In this document: positions 6,312 through 13,492 of the stretch, in pieces
Layout: each line of letters starts with the position of its first letter
Position numbering within the stretch: position 1 is the stretch's first letter
Source: a virus
Length of the DNA stretch: 41,322 nucleotides
Reading direction: 5' to 3' (one strand)
IMG/VR virus record: IMGVR_UViG_3300024259_000007
Span: 1-41,322 of that record
The notes under the pieces: model-generated
Told to the model about the DNA's origin: nothing
What the model saw: the letters and a program-made list of their open reading frames with translations, nothing else
Databases searched by the model: none
Position numbers and translations under genes: made by a program

Positions 6312-6340
6312 TTGTTTATCCAAATAATTGTTTATCTTTG
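6312..6340 (+). promoter_or_regulatory. Promoter for homing endonuclease leader
   Basis: TTG at 6312-6314 and TATCTTTG at 6333-6340 with 21-base phasing match the Bacteroidota promoter. The -7 box is identical to that at 13972. Expected start about 6346, giving a leader of roughly 120 bases before the HNH gene. Confidence 0.65.
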
Positions 6341-6345
6341 TAGTG

Positions 6346-6468
6346 TCAAAAAATAAATAATGAATAATCACAAAGAAATAAATCCTATTAAAGTATCCGG
6401 TGACCGTGAGGCTTCGGGGGAGTGTTACATTATTAGCTTCTGATAATACTTTAGTAGGTTTTTTTATT
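6346..6468 (+). promoter_or_regulatory. Structured 5' leader of the HNH endonuclease gene
   Basis: CCTATTAAAGTAT (6384-6396) pairs with ATACTTTAGTAGG (6446-6458) over 13 bp with one G-U, and flanking A-rich and T-rich tracts can extend it toward the start codon at 6469. The ~50-base interior is GC-rich compared with its surroundings (includes CCGGTGACCGTGAGGCTTCG). A 27-codon upstream reading frame begins at 6360 and ends at 6443 inside the structure. The stem ends 10 bases before the ATG, so it could limit translation, as known for some homing endonuclease mRNAs such as I-TevI. Confidence 0.5.
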
Positions 6469-7011
6469 ATGGAAATTTGGAAAAATATTAAGGATTACGA
6501 AGGAATGTACCAAGTTAGTAATTTGGGGAATGTAAAAAGTCTTTCGAGAAAATTAAGAGTGCACCATAATAGTATGCGTTTATTAAGAGAAAGAATATTA
6601 AAATGCGGAATATTAAGACAAGGTTATAAAGCTGCTGCATTATGGGAAAATCAAAAAGTAAAATTATGTACAATTCATAGATTAGTTGGAATTGCTTTTA
6701 TTCCAAATCCTAAAAACAAACCTTGTATTAATCATAAAAACGGTATAAAAACAGACAACCGAGTTGAAAATTTAGAATGGGTAACTTATTCAGAAAATAT
6801 GATTCATGCGTTAAAACATAATTTAATAAAAAAGGGTGAGGAAAAATGTAATACACAATTAACTAATAAAAATGCATTAATAATTAAACTGTTATATAAA
6901 GAAGGAATATATACCCAAAAACAAATAGGATTAAAATATAATATTTCACAACATACAGTTAGTAGAATAGTAAATAAAAAATCATGGAAACATATAACAG
7001 AAGTAAATTAA
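6469..7011 (+). CDS. HNH homing endonuclease (NUMOD4-HNH-HTH)
   Basis: 180 residues from ATG 6469. Domains in order: NUMOD4 at 1-45 (EIWKNIKDYEGMYQVSNLG then VKSL), the HNH core at 65-105 (H70-R71 with LVGIAFIPNP, then INHKNGIKTDN with N88-H89, and NLEW), and a C-terminal helix-turn-helix at about 148-172 (TQKQIGLKYNISQHTVSRI). Such free-standing endonucleases nick or cut DNA at a specific site and spread by homing. A GTG at 6400 is in frame but would start inside the leader hairpin, so ATG 6469 is chosen. The gene may be a selfish insertion into the early operon. Confidence 0.88.
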   Translation: MEIWKNIKDYEGMYQVSNLGNVKSLSRKLRVHHNSMRLLRERILKCGILRQGYKAAALWENQKVKLCTIHRLVGIAFIPNPKNKPCINHKNGIKTDNRVENLEWVTYSENMIHALKHNLIKKGEEKCNTQLTNKNALIIKLLYKEGIYTQKQIGLKYNISQHTVSRIVNKKSWKHITEVN

Positions 7012-7205
7012 TAATATTAGATGTATTTGATTATATGCCTAATGAATTTAAAAGTATTGACTTGATAAGACAAACTAAAACAATATTAGGACATAATTCT
7101 ATATTGGATGGGTCAATTTTGAGAATCTTAAGAACATTAAGTAGTGAAAAGAAAGTAAATTATGTTTGTAAGAAAAGATACACCGGTAAATATATAAAAT
7201 TATGA
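6984..7205 (+). CDS. Small winged-helix-like hypothetical protein
   Basis: 73 residues overlapping the HNH gene end by 28 bases. The pattern FDYMPNEFKSIDLIRQTK...LDGSILRILRTLSSEKKVNYVC resembles a compact winged-helix fold with a recognition helix (DGSILRILRTL) and wing (VNYVCKKRYTGKY). A DNA-binding role is plausible but inferred only from this pattern. Confidence 0.55.
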   Translation: METYNRSKLIILDVFDYMPNEFKSIDLIRQTKTILGHNSILDGSILRILRTLSSEKKVNYVCKKRYTGKYIKL

Positions 7206-7357
7206 AAATAACAATTGAATTTGAGTTGGACGATAGTTGGGAAGCCTATTATTCAAATGATGAAGAAATGATATATGACATAATCGGAGAACACGATGGA
7301 GTTATATATAAAATAATTGAATCTGATAGAAAAATTATACAAAATGATAAAAACTAA
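7202..7357 (+). CDS. Small acidic hypothetical protein (51 aa)
   Basis: ATG overlaps the previous stop (ATGA) and the frame runs 51 residues. It is markedly acidic (FELDDSW, SNDEEM, GEHDG) with a basic C-terminal tail. No motif known. Tight coupling to the upstream gene supports it as real. Confidence 0.5.
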   Translation: MKITIEFELDDSWEAYYSNDEEMIYDIIGEHDGVIYKIIESDRKIIQNDKN

Positions 7358-7589
7358 TTACAAAGAGCAAGCCGCCGAAATGAGTATTTACCAATCACAT
7401 GGTAGAAAATTAATATTGCGACCGTTTAGCCGAAACATGCGAGAAAAACACAAATTACAAAAGGGTTATCCTGACCCTAATTTTCTAAACACAGGGCTGG
7501 CATTAGTGGCAGTATTAAAAGAAGACCAGTCATTTTCAGAGTTTAAAGAGTACTGGATAAAAAACCAGAAAATATTTAATGGAAAATAA
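7344..7589 (+). CDS. Hypothetical protein (81 aa)
   Basis: 81 residues from ATG 7344, overlapping the previous gene by 14 bases. Basic and soluble with a His/Arg-rich middle (SHGRKLILRPFSRNMREKHK). An in-frame upstream TTG at 7317 would lie inside the previous gene and is less likely. No family recognised. Confidence 0.5.
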   Translation: MIKTNYKEQAAEMSIYQSHGRKLILRPFSRNMREKHKLQKGYPDPNFLNTGLALVAVLKEDQSFSEFKEYWIKNQKIFNGK

Positions 7590-7626
7590 TTAAATTAGAA
7601 TAAACCAAAATATTAAAAATTAAGAA

Positions 7627-8046
7627 ATGAAAAAGAAAATTAAACTTGCAATAGAAGAATATCAGTGTTTAGGATGTGTTGTTGGATGTGATATATCATG
7701 TTTTAAAATAAATACAACCAGTGGAGTTGGTTGTGGGCAACACTATGCAGGAACAGTGGCAATAGGTATTGGTACTTTCTTTTTAGGAATACCAAAGGGA
7801 TTTAATCGACTTGGTGAGTACACAAAGCTTAAACCTAATATTTATGATACCTTTGAAAGTTCGGAATGGAGTTATGATATGTTGAAGATCCCTGTTTGGA
7901 AATATTTATCAAAAGATGGCCATACATTTGTCAGGGGAATAATGCCACGTAAAAATGAACCTTTTATTCATATATTTCTCGAAAATTGTATAAGTAAAAT
8001 AAACTGTCTTGAAATTACTCCGGCTGATGTTGAAAGTATGGATTAA
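7627..8046 (+). CDS. Cysteine-rich conserved phage protein (139 aa)
   Basis: 139 residues with an N-terminal cysteine cluster (CLGCVVGCDISC, then GVGCGQH) that could bind zinc or an iron-sulfur cluster. The rest (GTFFLGIPKGFNRLG...) resembles a small protein I recognise in Bacteroides-type phages without known function. It lies one gene upstream of the PP-loop protein, and a shared redox or metal chemistry is possible but not shown. Confidence 0.6.
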   Translation: MKKKIKLAIEEYQCLGCVVGCDISCFKINTTSGVGCGQHYAGTVAIGIGTFFLGIPKGFNRLGEYTKLKPNIYDTFESSEWSYDMLKIPVWKYLSKDGHTFVRGIMPRKNEPFIHIFLENCISKINCLEITPADVESMD

Positions 8047-8069
8047 AATAATTCAAAAATAAACACAAA

Positions 8070-8077
8070 TAAGTTTG
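8070..8077 (+). promoter_or_regulatory. Possible -7 promoter box before PP-loop gene
   Basis: TAAGTTTG fits TAnnTTTG and lies 20 bases before the ATG at 8098. A matching -33 TTG is not evident, so strength is uncertain. Confidence 0.4.
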
Positions 8078-8097
8078 TTTAATTGAAAATAAATAGA

Positions 8098-8973
8098 ATG
8101 AAAAAAGATAATTTATTTGTATCAGTATCTGGTGGAGAAACATCATGGTATATGGCTAATCTTATAAAAGAAAAATTAAGTAACAAATATAATCTCCTTT
8201 TTGGATTTGCAAATACAGGGAAAGAAAGGAAAGAAACGTTTGATTTTAATATCAGATGTTCAGAATATTTTGAAATTGATTTGCATTGGATCGAAGCAAT
8301 TGTTCATTATAATAAAAGAAAAGGATGTACTCATAAAATAGTAAATCAAACTAATTATTCAAAAAATGGAGAACCATTTGAAGACGTAATAAAAAAATAT
8401 GGATTACCTAATGTTGCTTTCCCTCATTGCACCAGAGAATTAAAATCAAACCCATTAAGATCATTTGCAAAAGAATATTTTAACGGAGAGAAATTTAAAA
8501 TAGCGATTGGCATACGTGTAGATGAAATTGATAGGGTTAGTAATAATAAAAATTATTTATACCCACTTGTTTCGCTATTCCCGACCATGAAAACCGAAAT
8601 TAATAAATTCTGGAAATTAATGCCGTTTAGGCTTGAATTAAAGTCTTATGAAGGCAATTGTGATTTGTGTTTTAAAAAAACATTAAGAAAGTTATTAACA
8701 GTAATATCAGAAAAAAAATGTAATATTGATTGGTGGAAAGAAATAGAGAAAAAATATGAATATTATAGTGCAAATAGAGATAATTCAAAAGTTCCATTTA
8801 GATTTAATAGAAAAAATATATCGGTTCAAGAATTAATAAACATGAGTTATCCTTATTTTGAAAAGGCTATTGATGAAAAAACAAATTACGGTAGTAGATA
8901 TAAACAATCTGAATTATTTAATTTAAATCTTGATGTTACAAACGGATGTATAGAGAGCTGTGAACCCTTTTAA
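8098..8973 (+). CDS. PP-loop ATPase, PAPS reductase-like (adenine nucleotide alpha-hydrolase superfamily)
   Basis: 291 residues. The PP-loop is SVSGGETSW (residues 9-17), binding the ATP pyrophosphate. FANTGKERKETFDF at about 43-56 is the second conserved segment of the PAPS reductase/sulfotransferase-like family, FPHCTRELK a third, and EGNCDLCFKK (C188, C191) a CxxC element seen in phage members. The family activates substrates by adenylation in sulfur transfer, sulfate reduction or nucleic-acid thiolation. In phages its role is unresolved; DndC, which makes phosphorothioate DNA, is a distant relative, but no other dnd gene is here. ATG 8098 is preferred over an upstream TTG at 8083. Confidence 0.8.
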   Translation: MKKDNLFVSVSGGETSWYMANLIKEKLSNKYNLLFGFANTGKERKETFDFNIRCSEYFEIDLHWIEAIVHYNKRKGCTHKIVNQTNYSKNGEPFEDVIKKYGLPNVAFPHCTRELKSNPLRSFAKEYFNGEKFKIAIGIRVDEIDRVSNNKNYLYPLVSLFPTMKTEINKFWKLMPFRLELKSYEGNCDLCFKKTLRKLLTVISEKKCNIDWWKEIEKKYEYYSANRDNSKVPFRFNRKNISVQELINMSYPYFEKAIDEKTNYGSRYKQSELFNLNLDVTNGCIESCEPF

Positions 8974-9000
8974 AAATTTTAAAAATAATTACAAAAAAGC

Positions 9001-9030
9001 TTGTTTAATCGAAATATTGATTTAACTTTG
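9001..9030 (+). promoter_or_regulatory. Promoter for replication-region leader
   Basis: TTG at 9001-9003 and TAACTTTG at 9023-9030 with 22-base phasing. The expected start is about 9035, exactly where the structured leader begins. Confidence 0.7.
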
Positions 9031-9034
9031 CATT

Positions 9035-9146
9035 ATGGTATCAGGTTATTCATATAGATTTTATTTAATTAATATAATGTTAATTGTTTGGGGGGACTCC
9101 AGCCTGATACCCTGCCCCCCTTCTTTTAACATAAGAGGGTATCATA
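9035..9146 (+). promoter_or_regulatory. Two-state structured mRNA leader 1 (switch candidate)
   Basis: Stem B: GGGGGG (9090-9095) pairs with CCCCCC (9115-9120) around a 19-base loop. The loop holds CCTGATACCCT, which can pair either with the 5' end (GGTATCAGG 9037-9045 with CCTGATACC 9103-9111; two more pairs possible) or with the start region (AGGGTATCA 9136-9144 with TGATACCCT 9105-9113), whose last base is 2 bases before the ATG at 9147. The choices exclude each other and each makes a pseudoknot with stem B. A 41-codon upstream frame begins at 9035 and runs past the gene start to 9160. The topology is the same as at 13986-14088. Confidence 0.65.
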
Positions 9147-9905
9147 ATGGCAGAAAATAAAAAAGGTTTTGTTCTGTATGCTGATTTAATCCATACAGTA
9201 AAAAAATTACCAGACAAAAAAGCCGGTCAATTATTAAAAATCATTTTAAGTTATGTTAATGATGAAAATCCAAAAGTTGATGATCTTATAATTAATATTG
9301 CATTTGAACCGATAAAACAACAATTAAAAAGAGATTTACAAAAATGGGAAACCATAAGAGTTAAAAGATCGGAAGCAGGAAAAATAAGTGCAGAAAAAAG
9401 AAAGCAACAAAAAGCAACAAATTCAACAAATGTTGAAAGTGTTGAACAAAAAGCAACAAATTCAACAGTAAAAGATACAGTTAAAGTTACAGTTAAAGTT
9501 ACAGATACAGTTAAAGAAAAAGTAATAAAAGATAATACTGGCAAACAAAAAAGTTTGCATTCAATTTTACAAAATGACTTTTTAAAATATTATAAATGGC
9601 TTAAAAAAGAGGATTTTTGCTGGTCTGCAAAAGAAGGTACAAATTTAAAAAGCTTAATAACAAAATTAAAATTTTCTATTAAAAATAACAACCATGAACC
9701 TACGGATGAAAACATACAGGCTACCTTTCAAAAAATATTAAAATCAATAAAAGATAAATGGATATTAGAAAAGTTATCTCCATCAATTATAAATTCACAA
9801 TACAATGAAATCATTGGAAAAATCAAATCAAGTCCAGAAGCACTCAGGGAAAAACTGGTTAGAGAAATGGAAGAAGCCGCTATTGAGCATAACGAAAATA
9901 AGTGA
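9147..9905 (+). CDS. Replication-associated protein with DUF6291-like N-terminus
   Basis: 252 residues. The N-terminal ~85 residues (FVLYADLIHTVKKLPDKKAGQLLKIIL...) match the DUF6291-type domain found at the start of phage replication or primosome-type proteins. Residues about 80-126 are a low-complexity linker with two KATNST copies and VKDTVKVTVKVTDTVKEKV, encoded by short tandem DNA repeats. The C-terminal half (LHSILQNDFLKYYKWLKKEDFCW...) is helical. By position and architecture it probably recruits host replication proteins; no helicase or primase is encoded in the window. Expression is likely controlled by the structured leader just upstream. Confidence 0.65.
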   Translation: MAENKKGFVLYADLIHTVKKLPDKKAGQLLKIILSYVNDENPKVDDLIINIAFEPIKQQLKRDLQKWETIRVKRSEAGKISAEKRKQQKATNSTNVESVEQKATNSTVKDTVKVTVKVTDTVKEKVIKDNTGKQKSLHSILQNDFLKYYKWLKKEDFCWSAKEGTNLKSLITKLKFSIKNNNHEPTDENIQATFQKILKSIKDKWILEKLSPSIINSQYNEIIGKIKSSPEALREKLVREMEEAAIEHNENK

Positions 9906-9912
9906 TGTTTTT

Positions 9913-10443
9913 TTGGCGAAAACTCCATCTTTATCATTAATTAAAAAAGAACGTGGAGAGGATGTGATGTTACATTATTTAACATTATGGTTATTGGATA
10001 GAAATAATTTTGCCGGTGGAAAAATGACTGAATCAGAGTTGAAAATAACAGCACAAACAATATATGAAGACTTTTATTTTCTTACGATGGCAGATTTAAA
10101 ATTGTTGGCAAAAAGATTGAGACAGCGTAAATTTATAAGAGTTTCAGGAAATGAAATTTATAATGAATTTGAAAAATATTTTAATGACCGGTGTTTAGAA
10201 TCGCAGAAAGGAAGTCAAAAAGAATCGGATTTGAATAAAAACAATTTTGCACAGGTTTTAACTGATAATGAATTAAAACGACTTTATAAGGATGTAAAAG
10301 ACGGCGAAGCCTTAACGTCGCCTGTAAAAAATGACAGGGGTATTAAAAAGGAAATTCAAAAAGATAAAGCAGCATGGAAAGAATATGTTAAAAGCGAAAT
10401 GATAAGAAAAGAAAAAGAACATTCAGAAAAAATAAAAAAATAA
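9913..10443 (+). CDS. Conserved Bacteroidota phage protein, replication region (helicase-loader-like position)
   Basis: About 176 residues. The recognisable core (TPSLSLIKKERGEDVMLHYLTLWL, then FYFLTMADLKLLAKRLRQ) recurs in Bacteroidota phages next to replication genes as an all-helical protein of unknown function. The C-terminus is Lys/Glu-rich coil. The start is uncertain: TTG 9913 keeps the conserved TPSLSL segment and avoids the upstream gene; ATG 9967 has GGAGAGG before it but would cut the conserved start; ATG 9805 would overlap the previous gene by 100 bases. Confidence 0.6.
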   Translation: MAKTPSLSLIKKERGEDVMLHYLTLWLLDRNNFAGGKMTESELKITAQTIYEDFYFLTMADLKLLAKRLRQRKFIRVSGNEIYNEFEKYFNDRCLESQKGSQKESDLNKNNFAQVLTDNELKRLYKDVKDGEALTSPVKNDRGIKKEIQKDKAAWKEYVKSEMIRKEKEHSEKIKK

Positions 10444-10447
10444 AGTT

Positions 10448-10807
10448 ATGGGAGTGGATTTAAGATTATTACCACAGTACAGCCAAAACGCTGACTTTGC
10501 ACATGATATTTTAGAGTGTGATAGAGATTATTATATGTTTGATATTATAAGCGAGGCTGAGAAACAAAATGGTAGGCAAGTACCAAGAAACGGAATAAAC
10601 ACTTTTACGGCAAGAGGAAAGAATGATGAAATGTGTTATGGAAAAACAATAGAAACTCCTTATGGTGGTGAAATGAATAGTGTGCAGGCACGTAAACTAA
10701 AGAAAGTTTTAGCTAATTATAAAACGAATAGTTGGAGAAATAAGGCTGTTATTGCTTTTTTAAATGAAATACCTGATGAACTTGAAATATGGTTATATTG
10801 GCATTAG
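10448..10807 (+). CDS. Conserved hypothetical phage protein (119 aa)
   Basis: 119 residues beginning MGVDLRLLPQYSQNADFAHDILECDRDY, a start I recognise from small conserved phage proteins. A Gly/Lys/Thr-rich middle (TARGKNDEMCYGKTIETPYGG) is followed by a helical C-terminus ending in LEIWLYWH. No function known. It sits between replication-associated and nuclease genes. Confidence 0.65.
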   Translation: MGVDLRLLPQYSQNADFAHDILECDRDYYMFDIISEAEKQNGRQVPRNGINTFTARGKNDEMCYGKTIETPYGGEMNSVQARKLKKVLANYKTNSWRNKAVIAFLNEIPDELEIWLYWH

Positions 10808-10896
10808 AACATAAAAGAAAATAGCAGTATTAGATTATTTTAAAACCGCTAAGGAAATGGATATTAAATTAAGTGAAATAATTAAAGCATAAGAAA

Positions 10897-11256
10897 ATGA
10901 AAAAAGAAGACTATTTACAAATTGCAGTTGCTGATTATTTAAGAATGCAATATCCGAAAGTATTATTTACGCACGTTGCAAATGAACGTCAAACCTCAAA
11001 AATGCGTGGTTATAAACTTAAAAGAATGGGCGTTCGTGCAGGTATGTCTGACACATTGATATTTAAGTCTAAATATTCTAACGGCTCAATAACTCCTGAT
11101 TATGTTGGTTTAGCAATAGAACTAAAAATCGAACCTAATAAACCGACAAAAGAGCAATTGGAAGTATTAAAACAATTATTTGATAATGGCTGGAAAACGG
11201 CTGTTTGTTATTCATTTGATGAAGCGAAAGAAATTATTGATAATTATTTAAAGTAA
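10897..11256 (+). CDS. VRR-NUC domain nuclease
   Basis: 119 residues covering essentially just the VRR-NUC fold: FTHVANERQTS near 24-34, GVRAGMSD with D52, GLAIELKIEP with E75 and K77 (ExK of the PD-(D/E)XK superfamily), and KPTKEQLEVLKQLFDNGWKTAV. Stand-alone phage VRR-NUC proteins can act as structure-specific or Holliday-junction nucleases; here it may resolve recombination or packaging intermediates. Confidence 0.88.
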   Translation: MKKEDYLQIAVADYLRMQYPKVLFTHVANERQTSKMRGYKLKRMGVRAGMSDTLIFKSKYSNGSITPDYVGLAIELKIEPNKPTKEQLEVLKQLFDNGWKTAVCYSFDEAKEIIDNYLK

Positions 11257-11283
11257 TGAATGGGTAATTAAAAACTTAAAGAA

Positions 11284-11553
11284 ATGGAAATAACAAAAAT
11301 CACTTACAAAAAATTGTTTTCGTTAGAAAATTATGAAAATGAACAAATAGGAATTGAGTTTGAAATCGAAAATGACACTCCTGAAATAGCTTTACAAAAG
11401 GCTAAAGAATGGGTTAATAAAAACAGCACATCTAAAAATATAAGAAATGCTTTAAATAAAGCAAATGATATTTTAGATGACTGGACAAATCATTCTATGG
11501 AAGAAATTCAAGAGGCAAACAAATTAATCAAAGAAGATTATTTACCTTTTTAA
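11284..11553 (+). CDS. Conserved hypothetical phage protein (89 aa)
   Basis: 89 residues: a beta-rich start (ITKITYKKLFSLENYENEQIGIEFEIE) then acidic helices. The opening resembles small proteins frequently found beside recombination genes in phages (KLF..NYENExIGIE pattern). No biochemical role known. Confidence 0.65.
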   Translation: MEITKITYKKLFSLENYENEQIGIEFEIENDTPEIALQKAKEWVNKNSTSKNIRNALNKANDILDDWTNHSMEEIQEANKLIKEDYLPF

Positions 11554-11564
11554 CAAAAAAAGCT

Positions 11565-11906
11565 ATGGAAATAAAATATAGGGCATGGGATTCGTATCAA
11601 AAAAAAATGTATGAATGGGATGAGATATGTGAAATGGATAAAAAAGGTAGTTTAACACTATCAAATTTATTAAACAATAGAATTAAACACATTAAGCCAA
11701 TGCAATTCATAGGATTAACTGATAAAAACGGAAAGGAAATTTATGAGGGTGATAAAATACGTGATTATGTAGGAATTGAATATATTATAAAATTTATAGG
11801 TGGAGCATTTACGCTATCAGACGAAAATAATAATTGGGTAATACATAGCCCAGATAAATTAGAAGTAATTGGAAACATACATGAAAATAAAAGTAATTTA
11901 GAATAA
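11565..11906 (+). CDS. yopX: YopX family protein
   Basis: 113 residues with the family hallmarks: KYRAWDSYQKKMYEW at the start, MQFIGLTDKNGKEIYEGDKI in the middle, and LEVIGNIHEN near the end. YopX proteins are widespread in phages of Firmicutes and Bacteroidota; the fold is known but no function is established. The stop is at the edge of a repeated promoter motif (11906-11933). Confidence 0.88.
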   Translation: MEIKYRAWDSYQKKMYEWDEICEMDKKGSLTLSNLLNNRIKHIKPMQFIGLTDKNGKEIYEGDKIRDYVGIEYIIKFIGGAFTLSDENNNWVIHSPDKLEVIGNIHENKSNLE

Positions 11907-11933
11907 TTCTTAACAAAATTAGTATTAAATTTA
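11906..11933 (+). promoter_or_regulatory. Early/middle promoter, copy 2 of a repeated promoter motif
   Basis: ATTCTTAACAAAAT (11906-11919) and TAAATTTA (11926-11933) repeat the element at 4164-4191 with the same 20-base phasing. It faces the DUF1367 gene at 11945. Confidence 0.5.
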
Positions 11934-11944
11934 CATAAAATAAT

Positions 11945-12352
11945 ATGATTTTCTACGGAATAAAAAAATACGGTCAAATAGTTGCTGCGGGTGATAGTGA
12001 TTATGAAGTTATAAAACGTCTCAAGGAGGGCGAAACTTATAAATTCACTGTAAAAAAAGACCGAAACTATGAATTTCATAAAAAGGTTTTTGCACTTTTA
12101 AGAATTGGTTTTAAAAACCAAGATGAAATAATTTGTGAGGAAATATATCGTAAACTTATGATTATACGAACTGGACGCTTTACTGGAGCTGAATTTGAGG
12201 GCGTTCAAATACCAATAGCTGATTCAATGGATTACGAACGCATGGATCAGGCGGAAATAGAGAATCTTTATAATGATATATTAAATTTACTTATTAAAGA
12301 TTTACACATAAGTAGTGAGGACATTGAAACGGAATTAAGTAATTTTTATTAA
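11945..12352 (+). CDS. DUF1367 family phage protein
   Basis: 135 residues. The segment RNYEFHKKVFALLRIGFKNQ at about 40-59 is the DUF1367 core, typically found in phage recombination/replication regions near NinB-like genes. The C-terminus (IPIADSMDYERMDQAEIENLYNDILNLL) fits the family too. A role in recombination is inferred only from family context. Confidence 0.75.
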   Translation: MIFYGIKKYGQIVAAGDSDYEVIKRLKEGETYKFTVKKDRNYEFHKKVFALLRIGFKNQDEIICEEIYRKLMIIRTGRFTGAEFEGVQIPIADSMDYERMDQAEIENLYNDILNLLIKDLHISSEDIETELSNFY

Positions 12353-12367
12353 CTAAAATATATTAAA

Positions 12368-12697
12368 ATGATAACAATTAACGAATATGAAGAAGCTAAA
12401 AAGGTGATTAAAGATTATGAATCACAACAAATTATTAATGAAGAAAAAATAAAAGAAGGTGATATTAATTTGTTTGATGTTTTAAGTACAAGGATAAAGA
12501 ATTGTTTATTACAACATAATAAAAACTGTAAATTATATCCAAGCTGGTATAGAGATGCTGGAGATGAAATTATATTTGCAAGCGACGCTGCAAAGTTTAT
12601 TAAAAAAACGGGTGATAAATATGCGTTTTTAAAATTAAGAAACATGGGACATAAATCACATAGAGAATTAATGGTATGTATTAAACCATATTTATAA
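12368..12697 (+). CDS. Hypothetical protein with RNA polymerase alpha-CTD-like helix-hairpin-helix
   Basis: 109 residues: an N-terminal acidic helical part and a C-terminal segment FLKLRNMGHKSHRELMVCI at about 85-103 that closely resembles the helix-hairpin-helix of RNA polymerase alpha C-terminal domains (xLLxIRNLGRKSLxEI). It might bind DNA or mimic alpha-CTD to influence host transcription. Only this short motif supports it; generic HhH DNA binding is the alternative. Confidence 0.5.
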   Translation: MITINEYEEAKKVIKDYESQQIINEEKIKEGDINLFDVLSTRIKNCLLQHNKNCKLYPSWYRDAGDEIIFASDAAKFIKKTGDKYAFLKLRNMGHKSHRELMVCIKPYL

Positions 12698-12698
12698 A

Positions 12699-13004
12699 AT
12701 GGAAGACAAAGAAAAAACCCATAAAACAATAAAAGAGCTTTTTATATATGTGTGGCAAAACAGGGATCATGTAAGCGAGCTTTCGGGTAAACCGTTATTA
12801 AATAAAAACCAATTTAAATTTCATTTCCAATTTCTCCACGTCCTCTCAAAAAATACATATCCTAAATACGCTTTAAAATCAAAAAATATTTTATTAGCTT
12901 TGCCGGATGAACACGAAAAGCAAGACACTTATCCAAAATTTAAGGATATGCAATTAAAATTAATACAGGAGTACATGAAAGAATTTTATTCTAAAGAATA
13001 TTGA
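12699..13004 (+). CDS. HNH-like / NinG-like small protein
   Basis: 101 residues. FQFLHVLSKNTYPKYALKSKNILLALPDEHEKQ carries a degenerate HNH-type pattern: His (H47) near a Lys/Tyr-Pro turn, then N63, then H72. Related phage proteins have HHILPKxKYP...NIILLxxxEH. The first residue of the usual HH pair differs here, so nuclease activity is uncertain. The gene begins one base after the previous stop. Confidence 0.55.
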   Translation: MEDKEKTHKTIKELFIYVWQNRDHVSELSGKPLLNKNQFKFHFQFLHVLSKNTYPKYALKSKNILLALPDEHEKQDTYPKFKDMQLKLIQEYMKEFYSKEY

Positions 13005-13005
13005 G

Positions 13006-13176
13006 ATGAAAGTACAATTCATAATCACAACCGAAAAAACAACCAAGTTTAAAAAACGAAGTCGTATTATAACTGAAAAAGAAATCAATACAAAAGATGA
13101 TATTGAAGCATTTATATTTTCAGTACAAAGGGGAATTCCAAGTATCAAATCATTTATTAATCAAAACCTAAAATAA
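13006..13176 (+). CDS. Small basic hypothetical protein (56 aa)
   Basis: 56 residues starting one base after the previous stop and ending in a TAATG overlap with the next. Basic beta strand (VQFIITTEKTTKFKKR) then a helix (DDIEAFIFSVQRG). Coupled translation on both sides supports a real gene. No function known. Confidence 0.5.
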   Translation: MKVQFIITTEKTTKFKKRSRIITEKEINTKDDIEAFIFSVQRGIPSIKSFINQNLK

Positions 13177-13310
13177 TGGATAAATTAGATTATAAAGACA
13201 GGGAAATGTTTGGTGTAGATAAAAGAACAGAAAAATTAATATATACAATATCCTTTTTTGCAGGCATAGGAATTGCTGTTTTTTTATTTTTAATATGGTT
13301 AATATTGTAA
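13176..13310 (+). CDS. Single-pass membrane mini-protein (44 aa)
   Basis: 44 residues: a charged N-terminal cytoplasmic part (DKLDYKDREMFGVDKRTEK) and a hydrophobic C-terminal half (LIYTISFFAGIGIAVFLFL) that spans the membrane. It lies in the middle region away from lysis genes, so superinfection immunity or host-membrane modulation is as likely as lysis. Confidence 0.5.
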   Translation: MDKLDYKDREMFGVDKRTEKLIYTISFFAGIGIAVFLFLIWLIL

Positions 13311-13324
13311 CGAAATTGAGATAA

Positions 13325-13492
13325 ATGACTGAAAAAGAAAAGAAAAAAATTATTGATGATTTTACAATAATGACAGCTAAGGCAACTTTAGAATTGTTTT
13401 ATAAGCTTGGATTAAAAACACATATAGAAGCAATGATTATTAATGATGAGAATGGAGATGAATTTATATTCTCATTTAAAAAATTAAAATAA
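13325..13492 (+). CDS. Small hypothetical protein (55 aa)
   Basis: 55 residues: N-terminal Lys-rich helix (TEKEKKKIIDDFTIMTAKATLELFY) then a short acidic beta part (NDENGDEFIFSF). Part of a run of very small coupled genes. No family recognised. Confidence 0.45.
   Translation: MTEKEKKKIIDDFTIMTAKATLELFYKLGLKTHIEAMIINDENGDEFIFSFKKLK

Noticed and set aside
6272-6343. 23-codon frame before the HNH leader
   Set aside because: It overlaps the promoter -33/-7 boxes and is too short, with no coding signature.
8098-8973. Calling the PP-loop protein a DndC phosphorothioation enzyme
   Set aside because: No DndA, DndD or DndE partners are present and phage PAPS reductase-like proteins form a separate group; only the superfamily is supportable.
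10815-10892. Short peptide-like stretch KIAVLDYFKTAKEMDIKL with no usable start
   Set aside because: It looks like part of a real protein but the frame is closed by a stop just upstream and no start codon fits; it may be a remnant of a decayed gene.
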